A DNA stretch of 31,204 nt from positions 1 through 31,204 of the forward strand of contig CAZIMM010000018.1 of NCBI GenBank assembly GCA_964540415.1, read 5' to 3'. Source of the DNA: CAZIMM01 sp964540415 (GTDB lineage Bacteria; Bacillota; Clostridia; Oscillospirales; Acutalibacteraceae). The notes under the pieces were generated by a model. That model was not told the origin of the DNA and did not search any database. It saw only the letters and a program-made list of their open reading frames with translations. Shown in pieces: positions 24,396 through 30,435 of this stretch. Each line of letters starts with the position of its first letter. The first letter of the stretch is position 1. Position numbers and translations under genes: made by a program.

Positions 24396-25549
24396 AAATA
24401 CTTCTCTTTAATCACTCCGGCTCGCTCAACAGGGGCTGCGAGGCAATAGTGCGGACAACCGTGAATATTGTTGACCGTGCATTCGGCGGCTGCGAATACC
24501 TGTTGTTTTCCTACAATCCGGACAGTGATGCGTCACTGTCGGATTTGAAAAACGTTGAGGTGCGCAGATTTGCAAAGCACAGTCTCGGCACTGTGCAGCG
24601 CGCGGCGGCGTCGTTGAAATTCAGGCTCTCCGGAGATGAAAGCTATTCAATAGAAAAGCAGTACTCCGATTTTTTGTCCGCGGCATACGGCTGTGATTTG
24701 TGCCTTTCAATAGGCGGCGACACTTATTGCTACGGCGACAATTCCGTCATCCGCGCTCTCACCGACGCGATTATGCGCCGCAAAATCAAAACAGTGCTTT
24801 GGGGTGCGTCAATCGGCGCAGATGACCTCACAACGGAAAAAGAGGAAAACCTCAAACGGCTTGACGGTATTTTTGTGAGGGAATCGCTCAGCAGGGATGT
24901 GCTTTCCGGAATCATTGACAGCAGCCGCCTGCGCTGCTTCGCAGACCCTGCGTTCACGCTTGAAGCCGAGGAACTTCCTCTTCCGCCGGAGTTCATTCCG
25001 GGGAACACAGTCGGTGTCAACGCGAGTCCGCTTGTTGCAAATATCAATCCGAAAATAACTCAGGCGGTGCAGGAGCTTTGTGAGCACATCGTCTGCACAA
25101 CAGACATGAACGTGATGCTCACTCCGCACGTAACCGAAATCGGCAACAACGATTTTGAATATCTCAACTCAATTGCACAAAGAATCGCCCGCCCGGACAG
25201 AGTGTTCGTTTTGCCGGACAATCTGACCGCTCCGCAGTACAAAGGCTATATTTCAAGAGCAAGACTGTTTGTCGGCGCGCGCACCCATGCAACAATCGCC
25301 GCGTATTCAACAGGCGTTCCGACGATGGTTCTCGGCTACAGCATCAAATCCAAGGGAATCGCAAGGGACTTGTTCGGCTCGGAAAAGTTTGTTTTTGATG
25401 TAAAGAATATTGCAAATTCGCAGCCGATGATTGCGGAATTCGAGCGCCTGCTAGGGCAGGAAAACGACATCCGTGCGGCTCTCGGGGAAATAATCCCGTC
25501 AACCGTTGAAAAATCCTTCGCCGCGGGAAGGGAGCTGCTTTCAATTTGA
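24392..25549 (+). CDS. Polysaccharide pyruvyl transferase family protein
   Basis: A 385-residue CsaB-like protein of the family that adds ketal-linked pyruvate from PEP to sugars of exopolysaccharides and wall polymers, giving them negative charge. Typical features are FNHSGSLNRGCEAIVRTT at the start, LSIGGDTYCYGD, VLWGASIGADDL, the VNASPLV stretch and FVGARTHATIAAYSTGVPTMVLGYSIKSKGIA near the end. It begins by GTGA overlap with the GT4 gene before it and ends by TTGA overlap with the next one. Confidence 0.92.
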   Translation: MKILLFNHSGSLNRGCEAIVRTTVNIVDRAFGGCEYLLFSYNPDSDASLSDLKNVEVRRFAKHSLGTVQRAAASLKFRLSGDESYSIEKQYSDFLSAAYGCDLCLSIGGDTYCYGDNSVIRALTDAIMRRKIKTVLWGASIGADDLTTEKEENLKRLDGIFVRESLSRDVLSGIIDSSRLRCFADPAFTLEAEELPLPPEFIPGNTVGVNASPLVANINPKITQAVQELCEHIVCTTDMNVMLTPHVTEIGNNDFEYLNSIAQRIARPDRVFVLPDNLTAPQYKGYISRARLFVGARTHATIAAYSTGVPTMVLGYSIKSKGIARDLFGSEKFVFDVKNIANSQPMIAEFERLLGQENDIRAALGEIIPSTVEKSFAAGRELLSI

Positions 25550-26715
25550 AAAAGAAGCTGCTTTTTATAATTCCGTCTCTGTGTGCCGGAGGAGCCGAAA
25601 AATCTCTGGTGACTTTGCTCAATCTTTTTGACTATGACCGCTTTGAGGTTGATTTGCTTGTTTTTCGCCGCGAGGGGCTGTTTGCCGATTCCGTTCCGGA
25701 ACAGGTTACGGTTTATACCGCGGGTGATGATTATCTGATTTTTGACGGCCCGATGACATCCGCCGTAAAAAGCTTTGCTCCGCGCGGAAGGGTCGGGCTT
25801 GCAGCAAAAAGAATTGACTATTCCTTCGCACTCAAAAACGGAGACAGAGCAAAAACCTGGAAGCTGCTGAGCTCGCTCATCAGCGTTCCGGACAAGCAAT
25901 ACGATTGCGCGATCGGCTATCTTGAAGGCAACACAATTTATTGCTGTGTTGACAAGGTAAAAGCCGCAAAAAAAATCGGCTTTATTCACAGCGATTACGG
26001 CTTTACGGGGCTTGACCCGGATTTTGACCGTCCGTATTTTGAAAAGCTGTCCGCGGTTGTGACGGTATCCGAGGTCTGCAGGGAATCGCTGCTCGGCTTT
26101 TTCCCCGAATTCAGTGAAAAACTGAAGGTCGTTTATAACATCCTATCACCCGGCATGGTTCGAAGGGGAGTTGCCGCCGGCAAAGGGTTTGACGACGGCT
26201 ATGACGGGCCGCGTGTTCTGACAGTCGGAAGAATCGCCGAAATCAAGGGCATTGACCTTGCCGTCAGAGCGTGCGCCCTGCTGCGCGACAGAGGGTATAA
26301 CTTCCGCTGGTATGAAATCGGGGACGGTGAGAAACGCGGTGAAATCGAGGCGTTGACAGAGGAGCTTTCGCTTCGGGAACACTTCATCCTGCTCGGCGAA
26401 CGTGCAAATCCGTATGAATTCACCGGACGCTGCGACATATATGTTCAGCCTTCACGGATTGAGGGAAAATCAATTGCAATTGACGAAGCAAAGGCACTGC
26501 AAAAACCGATTGTGTCCACGGCTTATCCGAGCGTGGCGGATCAGATTGCTCATGAAATCAACGGACTTGTGTGCGAAATTTCGCCCGAGGGCATCGCAGA
26601 CGCGGTCGGACGGCTTCTTGACGATGCCGGGTTGCGTGAAAGCCTGAGCACCCAGCTTGCAAGTGAAAAAATCGGCAACGAGGAAGAAATAGAGAGGCTT
26701 TACGAACTGCTGTAA
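25546..26715 (+). CDS. Glycosyltransferase family 4-like protein, paralogue of the 20991 gene
   Basis: A 389-residue GT-B enzyme with LLFIIPSLCAGGAEKSLVTLL, IGFIHSDYG, VLTVGRIAEIKGIDLAVRA, LLGERANPYEFTGRCDIYVQPSR and EGKSIAIDEAKALQKPIV. It shares order and wording of motifs with the product of 20991-22190, including the DYDRFEVDLLVF stretch, so the two probably arose by duplication and may make related linkages. TTG start within a TTGA overlap. It is the last clear polysaccharide gene of the operon. Confidence 0.92.
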   Translation: MKKKLLFIIPSLCAGGAEKSLVTLLNLFDYDRFEVDLLVFRREGLFADSVPEQVTVYTAGDDYLIFDGPMTSAVKSFAPRGRVGLAAKRIDYSFALKNGDRAKTWKLLSSLISVPDKQYDCAIGYLEGNTIYCCVDKVKAAKKIGFIHSDYGFTGLDPDFDRPYFEKLSAVVTVSEVCRESLLGFFPEFSEKLKVVYNILSPGMVRRGVAAGKGFDDGYDGPRVLTVGRIAEIKGIDLAVRACALLRDRGYNFRWYEIGDGEKRGEIEALTEELSLREHFILLGERANPYEFTGRCDIYVQPSRIEGKSIAIDEAKALQKPIVSTAYPSVADQIAHEINGLVCEISPEGIADAVGRLLDDAGLRESLSTQLASEKIGNEEEIERLYELL

Positions 26716-26731
26716 AGGAAGGGAAAGCGCT

Positions 26732-27325
26732 GTGGAATATTGGTATTTATATTTACTTCTCGCTGTGCTGATAGTAGCCGCGGTTTTTGTGTGGCGCAAG
26801 GCATTGCTCGCCGCGGCAAAGAGAAAAAAGATTAACGATGAGGAACTGGCTCGGCTGAAAAGAGAAAAAGAACTGCGCGAGGCATATTCCGATTTGACGG
26901 AGGAAAAAATAGCATCGTCCCCTGCTGAGGAGCTGTTCAACGGAATTGCACTGTGCCTTGAGCACCGGTTTCAGAAGGTATCCGACCTCAACTCCGCTTT
27001 TGATGAGCTGAACACCGAACAGCAAAATGTTTATGCCCTTTATTATCTCGCACAGGACGACTCCGCAGCCTGCTTTTTCCGTTCGGGCACCCAGCCCTTG
27101 ACAGGTGCGGGACTCAGGGCGATAGGCGAGGTCTTCGGCGAAAAGGCGTATGCTGCGGCAATGCCGCTGTTTAGGATGTTTGACGATGCCGATGAAACAG
27201 TTTCGGCTGACACTGCGGAGGCATCAAGGCTTGACACCGTATTTAAGGAAAGTTTTTTACACAATGGAAATTTCTGCGTCAAAGTGGGTAATTATATCAA
27301 ATCAAACGCAGAAAAATTTATATAA
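26732..27325 (+). CDS. Membrane-anchored protein of unknown function
   Basis: A 197-residue protein I do not recognise. A single N-terminal membrane helix (about 4-22) is followed by a basic-acidic helical stretch (26-60) and a soluble domain rich in Glu, Ala and Phe (65-197) that is likely cytoplasmic. The stretch YYLAQDDSAACFFRSG...LRAIGEVFG recalls the DMP19/DUF4375 helix pattern only faintly. GTG 26732 has AAGGAAGGG upstream. It lies 16 nt after the last glycosyltransferase, so it is probably part of the same transcript and may assist the polysaccharide machinery. No terminator is evident after it. Confidence 0.75.
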   Translation: MEYWYLYLLLAVLIVAAVFVWRKALLAAAKRKKINDEELARLKREKELREAYSDLTEEKIASSPAEELFNGIALCLEHRFQKVSDLNSAFDELNTEQQNVYALYYLAQDDSAACFFRSGTQPLTGAGLRAIGEVFGEKAYAAAMPLFRMFDDADETVSADTAEASRLDTVFKESFLHNGNFCVKVGNYIKSNAEKFI

Positions 27326-27343
27326 TTTTGTTGAATAAAGTCA

Positions 27344-27372
27344 TTGAAAGAAAACCTAAAATAGTATATATT
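27344..27372 (+). promoter_or_regulatory. Probable promoter of the rubrerythrin gene
   Basis: TTGAAA (27344-27349), 17-nt spacer, TATATT (27367-27372), about 70 nt upstream of the start codon. No PerR- or Fur-like palindrome was recognised around it. Confidence 0.6.
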
Positions 27373-27442
27373 GATAATGTAGCATCAGATAAGCATTTTG
27401 AAGAATTGTTCACAGTTATCAAATTTATCTGGAGGTTTAACA

Positions 27443-27982
27443 ATGGAATTTAACGGCAGCAAAACGCAGGCAAATCTCATGGCGGCATTCGCGGGTGAGT
27501 CACAGGCTCGCAATAAGTACACCTACTATGCATCCAAGGCAAAAAAAGAGGGATATGAGCAAATCGCAGCCATCTTTACCGCAACGGCGGACAACGAAAA
27601 GGAGCATGCGAAAATCTGGTTCAAGCAGCTTCATGACGGCGAGATTCCCGACACTTTGACAAACCTTGAGGACGCGGCGGACGGAGAAAAATACGAATGG
27701 ACCGAGATGTATCGTGATTTTGCGGAAACGGCGGAGGAAGAAGGCTTCACCCAAATAGCCACGCTGTTCAAGCTTGTCGGAGACATTGAAAAAGAGCATG
27801 AGGAGCGCTACAGAAAGCTGCTCGAGAACCTTCAGGAAGGCATTGTGTTTGAACGCACAAACGAGGTTGTGTGGATCTGCCGCAATTGCGGCCACATTCA
27901 TGTCGGCAAGGCTGCACCCAAGGTTTGCCCGACCTGCAAGCATCCGCAGGCGTATTTCGAGATTCAGGCAACAAATTATTGA
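27443..27982 (+). CDS. rbr: Rubrerythrin
   Basis: Rubrerythrin reduces hydrogen peroxide in the cytoplasm of anaerobes, taking electrons from NADH via a rubredoxin-like relay. The 179-residue protein has the two-iron helical bundle (AGESQARNKYTYYA, DNEKEHAK, DIEKEHEERY supplying Glu and His ligands) and a C-terminal rubredoxin-like domain with CRNCG and CPTC. ATG 27443 has GGAGGT at good spacing; an in-frame start at 27398 would place the ribosome site inside the gene. It is monocistronic, with a strong terminator after it. Confidence 0.97.
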   Translation: MEFNGSKTQANLMAAFAGESQARNKYTYYASKAKKEGYEQIAAIFTATADNEKEHAKIWFKQLHDGEIPDTLTNLEDAADGEKYEWTEMYRDFAETAEEEGFTQIATLFKLVGDIEKEHEERYRKLLENLQEGIVFERTNEVVWICRNCGHIHVGKAAPKVCPTCKHPQAYFEIQATNY

Positions 27983-27997
27983 TTTTTTGTTTATGAG

Positions 27998-28030
27998 GGG
28001 ACGGCTGAAAACGCAGCCGTCCCTTTTTTT
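27998..28030 (+). terminator. Rho-independent terminator after rubrerythrin
   Basis: A perfect 10-bp stem GGGACGGCTG / CAGCCGTCCC with a six-base loop, followed by seven Ts. Confidence 0.95.
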
Positions 28031-28370
28031 GCAAACAAAAAAGAGGACAGAAATGCCGAAAAGATGAGCTCGTGCCGGAACATTCAAGACTTTTTGTATT
28101 CTCTGCGTTTGAATTCTGAATCAGATTTTTGCGTTGTTCCGGCGCATTTATAAGAAAAAACTGTAAATTTGTGGTTTTCACCAAATTCGGCGCATCATTT
28201 TTGTAAAAATCAAAAGTGAGCATTTGCTATGAAAAACGGAGCAAATCGAAGAAAAACGGAGATTTTTGAACGTGGATTAAAAAACTTCGAAATAACTGTT
28301 GACAAGTATTGATGCTTGTGCTAATATAATCGGGCATTCGAAAAACAGCAACTTATTGGAGGAATAACTT
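28031..28370 (+). promoter_or_regulatory. Intergenic region with the rplM-rpsI promoter
   Basis: The stretch is AT-rich and holds no convincing gene. TTGACA (28299-28304), 17-nt spacer and TAATAT (28322-28327) form the likely promoter, giving a leader of only about 35-40 nt. Upstream of it an 11-bp direct repeat GAAAAACGGAG occurs at 28231 and 28251. The leader is too short to hold a full L13-type autoregulatory RNA. Confidence 0.65.
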
Positions 28371-28799
28371 ATGTCAACTTATATGCCTAAGGCGGGCGAC
28401 ATAACCCGCAATTGGTATGTTATCGACGCCGCCGGAAAGCCCATGGGCAAGGTTGCGGTTCAGGCGGCAATCCTGCTTCGCGGCAAGAACAAGCCGACCT
28501 TCACCCCGCATGTCGACTGCGGCGACCATGTAATCATCATCAACGCCGAGAAGGCAGTTCTCACCGGCAACAAGCTTAACCAGAAAACTTATTATCATCA
28601 CACCGGCTATATCGGCCATCTCAAAGAGGTCAAATACAGCACGCTGATGAAAACTAAGCCCGAATTTGCAATGCAGCTCGCTGTTAAGCGTATGCTTCCC
28701 GACACAGTTATCGGTCGTGACGCATTCACAAGGCTTCGCGTTTTCAGGGGCGCAGAGCACATCCACGCCGCTCAGCAGCCGGTTGAGTGGGATTTTTAA
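28371..28799 (+). CDS. rplM: 50S ribosomal protein L13
   Basis: An early-assembly protein of the large ribosomal subunit. The 142-residue length is standard. Family stretches are ITRNWYVIDAAGKPMGKVA, GDHVIIINAEKAVLTGNKL, YYHHTGYIGHLK and AVKRMLPDTVIGRDAFTRLRVF. ATG with GGAGGAAT upstream. It is paired with rpsI as in nearly all bacteria. Confidence 0.98.
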   Translation: MSTYMPKAGDITRNWYVIDAAGKPMGKVAVQAAILLRGKNKPTFTPHVDCGDHVIIINAEKAVLTGNKLNQKTYYHHTGYIGHLKEVKYSTLMKTKPEFAMQLAVKRMLPDTVIGRDAFTRLRVFRGAEHIHAAQQPVEWDF

Positions 28800-28817
28800 G
28801 AAGGGAGGCAGTTTTAA

Positions 28818-29216
28818 ATGTACGATAGCAATCCATATTTTTACGGCACAGGCAGGAGGAAATCCTCCGTTGCGCGTGTTCGCGTTTATGCCGGCACAGG
28901 CAAAATCGTTATTAACGACAGAGAGATCGACGATTATTTCGGTCTTGACACCCTCAAGCTCATCGTGCGTCAGCCTCTTGAGTTGACGGGCACAACAGAC
29001 AAGTTCGACATCGTCTGCCGCGTCAGCGGAGGCGGAGTAACAGGTCAGGCAGGCGCAATCCGTCACGGCCTTTCCCGTGCCCTCCTGCAGTATGACGAGG
29101 AGCTTCGCGGCGCATTGAAGAAGGCAGGCTTCCTCACCCGCGACCCGAGAATGAAGGAAAGAAAGAAATACGGTCTCAAAGGCGCACGCCGCGCACCGCA
29201 GTTCTCAAAGAGATAA
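28818..29216 (+). CDS. rpsI: 30S ribosomal protein S9
   Basis: A small-subunit protein whose basic C-terminal tail reaches the P-site tRNA. The 132-residue product has YGTGRRKSSVARVRVYAGTG, VRQPLELTG, VSGGGVTGQAGAIRHGLSRAL and the terminal LKGARRAPQFSKR. It starts 18 nt after rplM behind GGGAGG, and a terminator follows 15 nt after its stop. Confidence 0.98.
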   Translation: MYDSNPYFYGTGRRKSSVARVRVYAGTGKIVINDREIDDYFGLDTLKLIVRQPLELTGTTDKFDIVCRVSGGGVTGQAGAIRHGLSRALLQYDEELRGALKKAGFLTRDPRMKERKKYGLKGARRAPQFSKR

Positions 29217-29231
29217 CAATTCAATCATCAC

Positions 29232-29267
29232 CCCCCGAAGGCTCAACGCTTTCGGGGGCTTTCCTTT
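29232..29267 (+). terminator. Rho-independent terminator after rpsI
   Basis: Stem CCCCCGAA / TTCGGGGG (29232-29239 and 29251-29258) followed by CTTTCCTTT. Confidence 0.85.
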
Positions 29268-29338
29268 ATAGATGTCAATAAATAACCAATAACTAGTGCA
29301 GAATAAGACAGTAGCTTTTCTGCCATTTCAAATTTTCG

Positions 29339-29344
29339 TATAAT
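29339..29344 (+). promoter_or_regulatory. Possible -10 box for the repeat protein/sigma/anti-sigma operon
   Basis: TATAAT stands alone at 29339-29344, about 115 nt upstream of the repeat-protein start. No good TTGACA lies 16-18 nt upstream (only a CTTTTC/TTTTCT stretch), so the promoter may need an activator or another sigma factor, perhaps the ECF sigma itself. Confidence 0.35.
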
Positions 29345-29457
29345 ATGCTAAAATTTGTCTGCCGTGAATTTCTTTTTTTTGAAAGGATTTGCCATAGTTA
29401 ATCGTGTTATGAGTGAAGTCGAAAATGACTTATACTTATTTTGGAGGTAAATCCACA

Positions 29458-29949
29458 ATGAAAAAGCTCGTTTCAATTATTCTGGCATTTACTATGGTCT
29501 TGACCGTGTGCACGGTCAGTGCTTCTGCTGTCTCGCAGCAAAGAAGCGGCAATTATGTAGATGCGGACGGTGACGGTGTTTGCGACAACCGCAATTCGTC
29601 CTGCCCCGGCAACGCAAACCGCGGAGAAAACTGCAGCAATTATGCTGATGCGGGCGGCGACGGTGTTTGCGACAACCGCAATTCAACCACCCCCGGCAAT
29701 GGAAACCGCGGAGAAAACTGCAGAAATTATGCTGATGCGGACGGCGACGGTGTTTGCGACAACCGCAATTCAACCACCACCGGAAACGGAAGCCGCGGTG
29801 AAAACTGCAGCAATTATGCTGATGCGGACGGCGACGGAGTTTGCGACAACTGCGGTTCTTCCTGCCGGAGCGGCAGACAAAACGGCAGAAGATTCGGTTC
29901 GGTTTTCAGCTGGTTCTATCAGGCATTTTGCCGTATTTTTATGAGGTGA
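29458..29949 (+). CDS. Small secreted protein with DxDxDG-Cys repeats
   Basis: A 163-residue exported protein. After a signal peptide (MKKLVSIILAFTMVLTVCTV, cleavage near ASA, residue 22) come four repeats of up to 29 residues, each with the core NYADADGDGVCDN and, in the first three, a spacer ending NRGENC-type. The DxDxDG core is like Ca2+-binding loops of dockerin, EF-hand and thrombospondin type 3 repeats; each unit also carries one to three Cys, so disulfides or another metal are possible. The C-terminus is basic and aromatic (RRFGSVFSWFYQAFCRIFMR) and could bind the membrane. ATG 29458 has GGAGGT upstream. The ECF sigma gene begins 3 nt after its stop, so they share a transcript. The protein's function is unknown; calcium binding is inferred from the motif only. 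Confidence 0.82.
   Translation: MKKLVSIILAFTMVLTVCTVSASAVSQQRSGNYVDADGDGVCDNRNSSCPGNANRGENCSNYADAGGDGVCDNRNSTTPGNGNRGENCRNYADADGDGVCDNRNSTTTGNGSRGENCSNYADADGDGVCDNCGSSCRSGRQNGRRFGSVFSWFYQAFCRIFMR
29551..29865 (+). repeat. 87-bp in-frame tandem repeat, three full units and a partial fourth
   Basis: Units start at 29551, 29638, 29725 and 29812, each beginning with Asn-Tyr and carrying the GDGVCDN core. Copies 2 and 3 are the closest at the DNA level. In unit 2 the second core Asp is Gly (DAGGDG), which would weaken a calcium loop. Confidence 0.93.
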
Positions 29950-29952
29950 ACA

Positions 29953-30435
29953 ATGCGGAGTGAGGCAGAGGTAAGCAACGCTGTTGACAGGTACGCCGAC
30001 ACAGTCAGGCGAATCTGCATGGTGCATCTGAACAATTATGCTGACACGCAGGACATATTTCAATCGGTGTTTTTGAAATATCTCCTGCACTCTGCCGATT
30101 TTGAAAGCGCTGAGCACGAAAAAGCCTGGATTATCCGGGTTACAGTCAATGCCTGCAAGGATTTGCGAAAAAGCTTTTTTCGTAGCCGGACTGTGTCCAT
30201 TGATGAAATAGCCCCGATTCAGACCGAGCTTTCATCTCAGCAAAGCGAAGTGCTTGAAGCTGTTCTGTCTTTGCCCGTAAAATACCGCGATGCGGTTTAT
30301 CTTTTCTACTACGAGGGCTTTTCTGCCCCCGAAATCGGCAAAATCCTCGGCAAGAATACCAACACGGTTTACACTTTACTTTCGCGTGCAAAAGGGCTTT
30401 TGCGCGAAAAACTCGGAGGTGAGACAGATGGATAA
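29953..30435 (+). CDS. ECF-type RNA polymerase sigma factor
   Basis: A 160-residue sigma-70 family protein with only regions 2 and 4, as in ECF sigmas. Region 2 includes NYADTQDIFQSVFLKYLL and EKAWIIRVTVNACKDLRK; region 4 includes LSLPVKYRDAVYLFYYEGFSAPEIGKILGKNTNTVYTLLSRAKGLLREKL, a helix-turn-helix that reads the -35 box. It is followed, with an 8-nt overlap, by a transmembrane RsgI-like anti-sigma gene and preceded at 3 nt by the secreted repeat protein. The likely regulon is unknown, but the pairing indicates control by an extracellular or envelope signal. Its own promoter may be the region with TATAAT at 29339-29344, whose -35 is weak. Confidence 0.93.
   Translation: MRSEAEVSNAVDRYADTVRRICMVHLNNYADTQDIFQSVFLKYLLHSADFESAEHEKAWIIRVTVNACKDLRKSFFRSRTVSIDEIAPIQTELSSQQSEVLEAVLSLPVKYRDAVYLFYYEGFSAPEIGKILGKNTNTVYTLLSRAKGLLREKLGGETDG

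Noticed and set aside
17226..26715. Horizontally acquired polysaccharide island with mobile-element borders
   Set aside because: Surface-polysaccharide clusters are often transferred, but I see no transposase, integrase, tRNA or repeat at the borders and no obvious change in base use compared with the flanking genes.
28328..28370. L13 leader RNA upstream of rplM
   Set aside because: The leader after the likely promoter is only about 35-40 nt and shows no stable hairpin ahead of the ribosome site.
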